A stretch of DNA of 5,535 nucleotides from NCBI GenBank assembly GCA_021788515.1, contig JAJYKN010000128.1, positions 1 through 5,535 on the forward strand, written 5' to 3'. Shown piece after piece: positions 1 through 5,535 of the stretch (its first letter is position 1; every line of letters begins with the position of its first letter). The notes below the pieces were generated by a model, which was not told the origin of the DNA, ran no database searches, and saw nothing but the letters and a program-made list of their open reading frames with translations. The position numbers and the translations under genes are program-made. This DNA is from Nitrospirota bacterium (GTDB lineage Bacteria; Nitrospirota; UBA9217).

Positions 1-132
1 GCGGGCATGGATCTCCTGCCCTTCCGCAGCCGCCCGTCCATATCCCGAATGGGCCTCGATGCTCCCGATCCGGGGAACGGGAACGGCAAAATCGCGGAGC
101 GCGACAGGGATGAGTTTTAATTCAACATTCAT
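1..132 (-). CDS. N-terminus of a probable Rad3/DinG-type (DEAD_2) ATP-dependent DNA helicase, cut by the window edge
   Basis: Only 44 codons are visible, from ATG at 132-130 to the left edge, with no stop. The peptide opens MNVELKLIPVALRDF and continues with RIGSIEAHSGYG (residues 22-33) and AAAEGQEIHAR (residues 34-44). The layout 'VALRDF ... GSI ... A.EG.EIH.R' resembles, from memory, the opening of bacterial Rad3-related helicases that carry a PD-(D/E)XK-type nuclease fold inside or before the DEAD_2 helicase core. No Walker motif is visible here because it would lie beyond the edge, so the family call is an inference. The start is uncertain: no Shine-Dalgarno sequence precedes this ATG. 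The same frame is open upstream to a TGA at 303-301, but it contains no ATG, GTG or TTG before 132. The gene lies 148 bases after the DedA gene on the same strand and may belong to the same transcript. Confidence 0.5.
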   Translation of the reverse strand, partial: MNVELKLIPVALRDFAVPVPRIGSIEAHSGYGRAAAEGQEIHAR

Positions 133-280
133 AATGCCGGTGACAAAAGGGGTACCCGTGCAGTTCGTGATACCTGTCGGAAGGGGGCAGCAGTTCAGGC
201 TGATGTGTTGAAGATAATTTCTCGCCGGGCCCGAAAGCGTCGATCCCGGTTTAACCGGTTGAGGATTTACCCCTGAACCG

Positions 281-904
281 TTATTTCGTATTGTCGGTGC
301 TCAGCAGTTTCTTTCTCCGGTGGTTCCATATATAGACCAGAACGATCGCCGCGCTGAGTGCGATCGCCCCCCCAAGCGCATGATGGGAATACCGCATGAT
401 CAAGTCCTGGTTCGCGCCGATGAAATACCCGATGAAGGAGAGCACCGTGACCCACAACCCCGCGCCGAGCAGCGTGTAGAGCGAAAATTTGACGTGGTTC
501 ATTCCCGCCAGTCCCGCCGGGAGCGAGATGAGGTGCCGCACCACGGGCAGAAGTCTGGCGATGAAGGTCGATACCTCGCCGTGGTCCTTGAAAAACCGTT
601 CGACCTGCGCGAACTTCTCCTCCGTGATCCAGACATACTTGCCGTATTTCAGTATGAGCGGCCTGCCGAAATAATGGGCCGCGAAATAGTTTACGTAGGC
701 GCCGATCAGGCTGCCCACGGTGCCGCAGAGAATGACGATCGCCATGTGCATCTGCCCCTGCTGGGCCAGATACCCGGCAGGCGGCATCACGAGTTCGCTC
801 GGTATGGGGATGACCGAGCTTTCCATGGCCATGAGAAGGAAGATCCCGGGATAGCCCAGAACGCCGATGGTTTGCACCAGCCAGGTTACCAGTTCATGCA
901 CCAT
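281..904 (-). CDS. DedA-family (VTT/SNARE-associated domain) inner-membrane protein
   Basis: This 207-residue, very hydrophobic protein has the length and layout of DedA proteins. These polytopic inner-membrane proteins are linked to undecaprenyl-phosphate or other lipid-carrier flipping, proton-motive-force homeostasis and antimicrobial peptide resistance. The family signature is present near the N-terminus: MESSVIPIPSELVMPPAGYL (residues 27-46), with acidic residues E28 and E37 and the prolines of the re-entrant loop. The second signature is FIARLLPVVRHLISLPAGLAG, about residues 114-134. It holds R117 and R123, which match the two essential arginines of Escherichia coli YqjA/YghB, and it is followed by GM. 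A final membrane helix (about 171-193) ends in a basic tail, HRRKK. The ATG overlaps the Era stop codon (TAATG), so translation is coupled to Era. The lipid substrate cannot be told from sequence, and there are many paralogous DedA subfamilies, so no symbol is assigned. Confidence 0.93.
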   Translation of the reverse strand: MVHELVTWLVQTIGVLGYPGIFLLMAMESSVIPIPSELVMPPAGYLAQQGQMHMAIVILCGTVGSLIGAYVNYFAAHYFGRPLILKYGKYVWITEEKFAQVERFFKDHGEVSTFIARLLPVVRHLISLPAGLAGMNHVKFSLYTLLGAGLWVTVLSFIGYFIGANQDLIMRYSHHALGGAIALSAAIVLVYIWNHRRKKLLSTDNTK

Positions 905-1806
905 TATTCTTCTCCCGTCAGGATGCCGATGTTCTTCAGCATGTGCTCATCTTCGCGCCAGCCCTTCTTGACCTTGACATAGAGCTTCAGAAAGATCTTG
1001 GCGCCGAGCAGCTTTTCCGCGTCCAGCCGCGCCAGGGTGCCGATCTTTTTCAGCATGCTCCCGCCTTTGCCGATCAGGATCCCCTTCTGCGAATCCCGTT
1101 CAACGATGATTGCCGCGTGGATCCGCGTAATGTCCGGTTCCTCTTTCATTTCCTCGATGATAACGGCCGTGGCGTAGGGGATCTCCTCCTTGGTGAGCTC
1201 AAAGATTTTTTCGCGGATGATCTCGGAAACGACGAACCGCTCCGGCTGGTCCGTGAGCTGGTCGTCGGGGAAATATTGCGGCCCTTGCGGAAGACGCTTC
1301 AGGATCGTATCGAGGAGACCGCCGAGGTCGTTCTTGAGCGCGGATACGGGTATGATCTCCGTGAAGTTATAGAGCTTGCTGTACTCCTGCATCAAGGGCA
1401 GGAGCCCGTCCTTTTTGATGAGGTCGACCTTGTTGATAAGAAGAAAAACAGGCGTCTTCACTTTCGTGAGCGTCTCGATGATGAACCGGTCCCCTGCCCC
1501 CGGCGGTTCCGTGGCCTCGACGAGCATCAGGATCACATCGACTTCGTTGTACGTCCGGAGCGCCGTCTGCACCATGAACTCGTTCATCCGGTGCATGGGC
1601 TTATGGATGCCCGGCGTATCCAGGAACACCATCTGCGCGCCGGGATGGTTTACGATGCCGAGGATCTTGTTGCGGGTGGTCTGGGGTTTGTCCGATATAA
1701 TGGCGATCTTCTCGCCCAGAAGAGCGTTTAACAGCGTGGATTTACCCACGTTCGGCCTGCCGATGATGGAAATGAAACCTGATTTGAAGTTCTTGTCTGC
1801 AGTCAT
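904..1806 (-). CDS. era: GTPase Era, 30S ribosomal subunit maturation factor
   Basis: Era binds 16S rRNA near its 3' end and assists 30S assembly in a GTP-dependent way, in the cytoplasm and at the membrane. Numbered from the ATG at 1806 (300 aa), all G motifs are present: GRPNVGKS (16-23, P-loop), the switch I region SDKPQTTR (38-45), DTPG (63-66), NKVD (125-128) and SAL (155-157). The C-terminal KH domain carries GILIGKGG (242-249), followed by the family's K..IG..AR segment (254-260). Length is normal for the family. The frame is open upstream, with possible TTG (1842) and GTG (1836) starts adding up to 12 residues. I chose the ATG because Era proteins usually begin a few residues before 'F.SGF.SIIGRPNVGKS'. 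No Shine-Dalgarno sequence precedes any of these starts. The stop overlaps the DedA start (TAATG). The gene is intact. Confidence 0.96.
   Translation of the reverse strand: MTADKNFKSGFISIIGRPNVGKSTLLNALLGEKIAIISDKPQTTRNKILGIVNHPGAQMVFLDTPGIHKPMHRMNEFMVQTALRTYNEVDVILMLVEATEPPGAGDRFIIETLTKVKTPVFLLINKVDLIKKDGLLPLMQEYSKLYNFTEIIPVSALKNDLGGLLDTILKRLPQGPQYFPDDQLTDQPERFVVSEIIREKIFELTKEEIPYATAVIIEEMKEEPDITRIHAAIIVERDSQKGILIGKGGSMLKKIGTLARLDAEKLLGAKIFLKLYVKVKKGWREDEHMLKNIGILTGEE
912..916 (-). promoter_or_regulatory. Ribosome binding site for the DedA gene inside the end of era
   Basis: The minus strand reads GGGAG seven bases before the DedA ATG at 904-902, within the last codons of era. It is the only clear Shine-Dalgarno sequence before any start codon in the window. 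With the one-base TAATG overlap it supports the chosen DedA start and translational coupling with Era. Confidence 0.7.
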
Positions 1807-1813
1807 GAGGGGT

Positions 1814-1842
1814 AGAATACCCGAAATCAACGGCACACGCAA
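1814..1842 (-). promoter_or_regulatory. Candidate sigma70-type promoter for era giving a leaderless mRNA
   Basis: On the minus strand TTGCGT (1842-1837, 3/6 to TTGACA) and TATTCT (1819-1814, 4/6 to TATAAT) are separated by exactly 17 bases. Seven bases follow before the A of the era ATG at 1806, which is where transcription would be expected to start. A short inverted repeat, GGGTA-TTC-TACCC (1822-1810), overlaps the -10 box. The match is modest, so the call rests on the combination of spacing, position and the missing ribosome binding site. Confidence 0.4.
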
Positions 1843-1907
1843 TAGAAAAGCCGGAGCAGACGGTCCGGGAGAGGGAAACGATAACCGTCCTGTTCATTCG
1901 CTCCGAC
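1841..1907 (-). terminator. Possible rho-independent terminator after the sensor kinase gene
   Basis: Eleven bases after the kinase stop, the minus strand reads GTCGGAGC (1907-1900). It can pair with GCTCCGGC (1857-1850) as an 8-bp stem with one G-U. Nested inside is a second stem, GACGGT (1889-1884) with ACCGTC (1864-1859), around a 19-base loop. The outer stem is followed directly by TTTTCTATT (1849-1841). The layout fits an intrinsic terminator. However, the 10-base against 1-base internal asymmetry and the long loop make it weaker than a classical one, and the U-tract is interrupted. Confidence 0.35.
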
Positions 1908-1918
1908 ATCCCGGGTCG

Positions 1919-4900
1919 TCATGAATCCAGTATCTCCCGTACTTTTTTGACGAGGACCTTCGGCGAAATCGGCTTCATCAGCAGCTCTACCCTCTTGCCG
2001 AAAGTGTTTTCCAGATGCATCATATCCGACGTATAACCGCTGACGAACAACCCTTTGACGCCGGGTTTTATCTTTTTTATCTCCTCGTACGTTTCCTTGC
2101 CGCCTTTTTTGGGCATGATCATATCGAGGATTACCATCCGGATACTGTCCTGGTGTTCGGTAAATTTCCTGACAGCGTCCTCACCGTCTTCCGCTGTGAT
2201 CACCCGGTACCCGAACTCCTCGAGCATGAGCCGTGAGAGCGCACGCAACATTTCATCGTCCTCGGCGATCAGCACCGTCTCGGTCCCCCGGGGAAGCTGT
2301 TCCTCGGGTATTGCTGTGGCTGTTTCTCCGGCTTCTTTTTGTTTATCGAAGAGCGGGAGGTAAATATTGAAGTTCGTCCCCTTGCCCTGCTCTGAATACA
2401 CGTTGATATACCCGCGATGCTGTTTTACGATCCCGTAGACCATCGACAATCCGAGTCCGGTGCCCTTACCGACTTCCTTGGTCGTGAAAAAAGGTTCGAA
2501 AATCTTCTTGCGTGTTTCTTCATCCATTCCCGTCCCCGAGTCCGACACCGATACGATCGCATACCTGCCGGGTTTCCCATAGCCGTGGGCCCGGATAAAG
2601 GCCTGGTCCAGTTCAATCGTGTCGGTTTCGATGGTAAAGGAGCCTCCCCGGGGCATCGCGTCACGTGCATTGGTCGCAAGGTTCATCAAGACCTGCTCGA
2701 TCTGGCCGCTGTCTGCATTGACCGTGACCGTGCCATGTTTGAATGAAAACTTCAGTTCTATGTCCTCCCCGATGACCCGGAGCAGGATATTTCCCACGCG
2801 CCGGATGATCTCGTTCAGATCCACGGGGCTGGGGTTCAGGATTTGTTTCCTGCTGAATGCGAGCAGATTCCGGGTCAAATGGGCCGCCCGGTCTGCCGAC
2901 TCAAGCAGGTGTTGGACATGCAGCCGAAGCGGATCATCACCCGGCATTTTCAACAGGAGAATATGCCCGTAACCGATGATGGCCGAGAGAATATTGTTGA
3001 AATCGTGGGCCACGCCTCCTGAAAGCTGGCCGACCGCTTCCATCTTCTGCGAGTGGAGAAGCTGGGCCTCGAGTTTTTTCCGTTCCGAGATGTCGCCGAT
3101 GATTCCCGCGGAGTGCCACCTGCCCTTGATACGGATGCCGGAGATGGAGAGTTCTATGGGGATCTCGGTCCCGTCTTTCTTAAGCGCGAATACTTCGTAG
3201 GTCTTTCCCAGCTTCGCCCCCTGGCCCATTTCGATAAATCTGCGGAATCCGGCAAGATGCGCCTCTTTATACCGGGCCGGAATAATGGCCGCGATATGCG
3301 TGCCCATGATCTCGTCGTGGTGATAGCCGAGCATTTTCCCGGCCGACGGGTTCCAATAGACGACCCGTTCTTCTTCGTCAATCAACACAATGGCATCAAG
3401 GGCCGTATCGGTGATGGCGCGCAATTTGCTTTCGCTTTCGTATAACGCCTGCTCCGCCTTGAGGCGCATGGTCACATCTTCGGCCAGAACCAGCCGCGCT
3501 TTCCGGCCGTTAAAATCGATGTCGTAAGTGACGATTTCGACGTCAATGACGTCGCCGTTGCTTTTTTGATGTCTCCAGATGCCGATCCTCCGATAGTCGC
3601 CGCGTATGTTGCTGACGATGTGGTCCACCATTCCCCGGTCTTCGGAAGGATGAAGGTCTTTTATGGTCATTTCCAAAAATGCTTCTTTCGTATAGCCATA
3701 GTGCTGAACAGCCGAGTCGTTTACCGCAAGAAAAGAGAGCGTCTCCAGATCATAGACCCACATGGAATTCGGATTGTCTTTGAACAGGAGGCGGTATTGC
3801 TCCTCGCTCTTCTGCAACGTCTCCTCGGCCTGCTTGCGTTCGATGCCTAAGGCGATTTCATCGGCAATCGACGCCAGCGTCGTCAGCGTTGTTTCTTCCA
3901 GCGGTTTCTTTGCGAACATCGCCATAACGCCGACCAGTCTGCCCCCGACAATGAGAGGGTGCCCGGCAAAGGCGACCATGCCTTCCCGCTTTGCCCATTC
4001 CGGGTCGCCGATGCGGGGATCGCCGATGACCGAGTTGGTCAGGTGCGGTCTTTTCTCAAGAGCAATCAGGCCGATCTTGAATTTCCCGATTGGCACACGG
4101 CCGTGGGGCCCGTTGATATGCGTGTACATCCCCGCGCTGGCCTGCAGCTCGAGCACGTTTTCCTTCTCGTTCAGCGTCCAGATGCGGGCGAATGCGGCAT
4201 CGAGGCGGTTTACCATCGATTCCGCGCAGAGCTGCAAGAGGCTGCGCAGGTCCCTGTTCTGGACAAGCGCCTTTCCGATTTCCGCGCTTAAAGTCGCCTG
4301 GCGCTCATGTTGAACAAGTTCCGCCTCCGCGCTTTTACGCTCGGTTATGTCTTCAACGATCCCCACCCCGCCTTTCACCTTGCCGTTTCGGCCAAGGATA
4401 GGAGCGGTGTGCAACGAGATCCAGATGCCCCTTGGTATCGTCGAGGCTCGATACAGTCCCTCGTACAGGTCTTCCTCTCCGGCAATTGCCCTGCGGATGG
4501 CCGGCAGCACGGCTTTGTCTTTCAAAGTTTCCAGGTCGAGCCCGATCAGTTCTTCGCGGCTGGACCTCAGAATGTCGATAAAATAATTATTGCAGTCAAT
4601 GATCCGAAGCCTGGCATCATAGTTGAATATTCCGATGGGAGCGTCATAAAAAAGAAGACGATTTTTTTCTTCACTCTCTCCGATGACGTCTTCAGTCTTT
4701 TTTCGCTCTTCGTGTTCCTGGAACAGCTGTTCAAGTGCGGCTTTGCGTGCGTGTATTTCATCGGTGAGTTGCAGGTTCACATCGGCCAAATCGGCAACGA
4801 GTGTCCGTTCCGGGATCTCCCGTTTATCATGATTTTCAGGAAGGAGCAACCGCGGCAGGGGAAGAACCCGCTCGCGGAATACAAATAGTAGTGCAAGCAC

Positions 4901-5347
4901 GGTGAAAAGCCCTGCAAGGGCGATAATTCCTGTTCGCATCACAGGGCCGCGGAGGGAACTTTTGGCCTCCAGCACCCCTAGTGTTCTGTCCGAGACCACG
5001 AGGGGAAATGACCGCGTTATCCGCGGTGCCTCGAGCGGCCCGCCATACTCGGCCACGATCCTGTTGTTGTCGTCAATAATTCTTTCCGCGCTGTTGCCCG
5101 GCTGAGGATAATGGGCGAGTACGGCCTCCATGCCTGCCCGTCCATCCCGCCATATCCCCGGGTCCCTGCTGATGTCCTGCGACAGAGACCTTGCCGTGAT
5201 TTCCGCCCACGCTTCCAGGCGTCCTGCCGTATGCTGATAAGAAGCTGCGAAGTAACCAAGCGGCGCAGCTGCGGCAAGGGCAATAACGACAGCCAGGCCA
5301 AGTGCTGCGCTGATCCGCCCTAATATTTTTTCGTTAGACCTGTTCAT
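1919..5347 (-). CDS. Membrane-bound hybrid sensor histidine kinase, PAS-GAF-PAS-PAS-HisKA-HATPase-REC
   Basis: The protein has 1142 residues. An N-terminal helix (about 11-35), a roughly 100-residue periplasmic region (36-137) and a second helix (about 139-158) anchor it in the inner membrane. A charged coiled coil follows (about 185-230). Then come PAS1 (about 224-338, ending DITERK), GAF (about 350-505), PAS2 (about 512-632, ending DVTMRLK) and PAS3 (about 636-757, ending DISERKKLE). The kinase core has H-box [11 protein letters not shown] with phospho-acceptor H781, N-box around N889 and N893, G1 DSGTGM (936-941), F-box EPFFTTKE (951-958) and G2 GTGLGL (962-967). The C-terminal receiver (about 1023-1140) has D1030/D1031, phospho-acceptor D1075, S1103 and K1125. 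All catalytic residues are present, so it should autophosphorylate and pass phosphate to its own receiver. No output domain, Hpt domain or partner regulator is visible, so the pathway is unknown. The start at 5347 puts a short charged tail before the first helix, as expected, but lacks a Shine-Dalgarno sequence. Confidence 0.95.
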   Translation of the reverse strand: MNRSNEKILGRISAALGLAVVIALAAAAPLGYFAASYQHTAGRLEAWAEITARSLSQDISRDPGIWRDGRAGMEAVLAHYPQPGNSAERIIDDNNRIVAEYGGPLEAPRITRSFPLVVSDRTLGVLEAKSSLRGPVMRTGIIALAGLFTVLALLFVFRERVLPLPRLLLPENHDKREIPERTLVADLADVNLQLTDEIHARKAALEQLFQEHEERKKTEDVIGESEEKNRLLFYDAPIGIFNYDARLRIIDCNNYFIDILRSSREELIGLDLETLKDKAVLPAIRRAIAGEEDLYEGLYRASTIPRGIWISLHTAPILGRNGKVKGGVGIVEDITERKSAEAELVQHERQATLSAEIGKALVQNRDLRSLLQLCAESMVNRLDAAFARIWTLNEKENVLELQASAGMYTHINGPHGRVPIGKFKIGLIALEKRPHLTNSVIGDPRIGDPEWAKREGMVAFAGHPLIVGGRLVGVMAMFAKKPLEETTLTTLASIADEIALGIERKQAEETLQKSEEQYRLLFKDNPNSMWVYDLETLSFLAVNDSAVQHYGYTKEAFLEMTIKDLHPSEDRGMVDHIVSNIRGDYRRIGIWRHQKSNGDVIDVEIVTYDIDFNGRKARLVLAEDVTMRLKAEQALYESESKLRAITDTALDAIVLIDEEERVVYWNPSAGKMLGYHHDEIMGTHIAAIIPARYKEAHLAGFRRFIEMGQGAKLGKTYEVFALKKDGTEIPIELSISGIRIKGRWHSAGIIGDISERKKLEAQLLHSQKMEAVGQLSGGVAHDFNNILSAIIGYGHILLLKMPGDDPLRLHVQHLLESADRAAHLTRNLLAFSRKQILNPSPVDLNEIIRRVGNILLRVIGEDIELKFSFKHGTVTVNADSGQIEQVLMNLATNARDAMPRGGSFTIETDTIELDQAFIRAHGYGKPGRYAIVSVSDSGTGMDEETRKKIFEPFFTTKEVGKGTGLGLSMVYGIVKQHRGYINVYSEQGKGTNFNIYLPLFDKQKEAGETATAIPEEQLPRGTETVLIAEDDEMLRALSRLMLEEFGYRVITAEDGEDAVRKFTEHQDSIRMVILDMIMPKKGGKETYEEIKKIKPGVKGLFVSGYTSDMMHLENTFGKRVELLMKPISPKVLVKKVREILDS

Positions 5348-5441
5348 TTTTTTTAGAAGGATACGTCGCCGTCTTTTTCTGTCCTGGAGCTCGCCTGATG
5401 ATCGGGAGTAACTTGAGCAGCAGGTACAGGCGTTCTTGCAT
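5334..5441 (-). CDS. Possible 35-codon leader ORF overlapping the kinase start
   Basis: An ATG at 5441-5439 opens a 35-codon frame ending in TAA at 5336-5334, so it overlaps the first 14 bases of the kinase gene in another frame. The peptide starts MQERLYLLLKLLPIIRR, a hydrophobic/amphipathic stretch, and ends basic and polar. It lies wholly inside the predicted 5' leader of the kinase. Its ATG is only about four bases from the predicted transcription start, and an AGGA sits too close to it to act as a normal ribosome binding site, so it would be read as a near-leaderless message. It might couple or attenuate kinase translation. It may equally be a chance frame; I recognise no family. Confidence 0.22.
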   Translation of the reverse strand: MQERLYLLLKLLPIIRRAPGQKKTATYPSKKNEQV

Positions 5442-5451
5442 TCCTGATATC

Positions 5452-5480
5452 ATAATAACTAATTTATTTGTGATTTGCAA
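5452..5480 (-). promoter_or_regulatory. Sigma70-type promoter of the sensor kinase gene
   Basis: On the minus strand TTGCAA (5480-5475, 4/6 to TTGACA) and TATTAT (5457-5452, 5/6 to TATAAT) are separated by 17 bases of AT-rich DNA, in sharp contrast with the GC-rich genes. Transcription should start near 5445, giving a leader of about 98 bases before the kinase ATG. An 8-base palindrome, TGATATCA (5445-5452), spans the end of the -10 box and the expected start point and could be a regulator contact, though it is short. Confidence 0.6.
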
Positions 5481-5535
5481 CCATTATTTGATTTATTTCG
5501 GGCATGATTTTCCGGCGTCGTTGAGCGGTCGCAAA

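Noticed and set aside
226..260. Palindromes CGGGCCCG (226-233) and AACCGGTT (253-260) after the DedA gene, considered as a terminator
   Set aside because: Neither can form a stable stem with a proper loop followed by a U-tract on the minus strand, so the DedA gene may simply be read through into the next gene.
320..982. A 220-codon plus-strand open frame antisense to the DedA gene
   Set aside because: It is a shadow of a clear membrane protein gene; the peptide is rich in R, D, E and H with no domain and no ribosome binding site.
943..1731. A 262-codon plus-strand open frame antisense to era
   Set aside because: It lies entirely opposite an intact, conserved GTPase; its arginine/aspartate-rich translation is the usual mirror of a GC-rich gene and shows no recognisable motif.
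4004..4029. Short direct repeat of about ten bases (TCGCCGATG) inside the kinase gene
   Set aside because: It encodes the repeated IGDP residues within the GAF domain and has no array, spacing or mobile-element character.
4307..4888. A 193-codon plus-strand open frame antisense to the PAS1/linker part of the kinase
   Set aside because: The opposite strand encodes a continuous, well-conserved kinase; no start signal or domain supports the antisense frame.
5436..5465. A plus-strand promoter (TTGCAT, 18 bp, TAATTT) opposite the kinase promoter
   Set aside because: The -10 match is only 3/6 and no gene on the plus strand follows; the AT-richness is explained by the leftward promoter.
5470..5535. 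A plus-strand frame from GTG at 5470 open to the right edge, as a possible divergent gene
   Set aside because: It has only 22 codons, no ribosome binding site and no recognisable peptide, and it begins inside the leftward promoter.

Overview
All supported genes in this window lie on the minus strand. In transcription order, right to left, they are a large membrane-bound hybrid sensor histidine kinase, the ribosome-assembly GTPase Era, a DedA-family membrane protein, and the first 44 codons of a further gene. That last gene is probably a Rad3/DinG-type helicase and runs off the left edge. The GC-rich coding style, the HPK4-type 'HDFNN' kinase with a C-terminal receiver, and the gene content suggest a Gram-negative, environmental, probably anaerobic bacterium of the Desulfuromonadales/Geobacter or Nitrospirota kind. 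This is a judgement from protein style only; nothing in the window is a taxonomic marker I can resolve.

Region by region: 5452-5480 holds a good sigma70-like promoter (TTGCAA, 17 bp, TATTAT) firing leftward. Its transcript would begin almost on the ATG of a possible 35-codon leader ORF (5441-5334), whose end overlaps the kinase start. The kinase (5347-1919, 1142 aa) reads TM, periplasmic domain, TM, coiled coil, PAS, GAF, PAS, PAS, HisKA, HATPase, receiver. Between the kinase stop and era lies a long-stem structure followed by TTTTCTATT (a possible terminator), and then a promoter-like pair whose predicted +1 falls on the A of the era ATG. era (1806-904) and the DedA gene (904-281) overlap by one base (TAATG) and are surely co-translated. 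A 148-base gap with no clear terminator separates DedA from the partial gene (132 to beyond 1).

Functionally there are two units. One is a stand-alone signalling gene with its own promoter and no response regulator or output gene visible beside it. The other is a housekeeping cluster: Era (30S maturation), DedA (membrane lipid carrier/envelope homeostasis) and possibly a DNA helicase. I see no mobile element, CRISPR array, RNA gene or clearly new defence-like system. The most notable points are the initiation signals (a probable leaderless era and an overlapping leader ORF at the kinase start) and a FixL-like histidine in the third PAS domain of the kinase.
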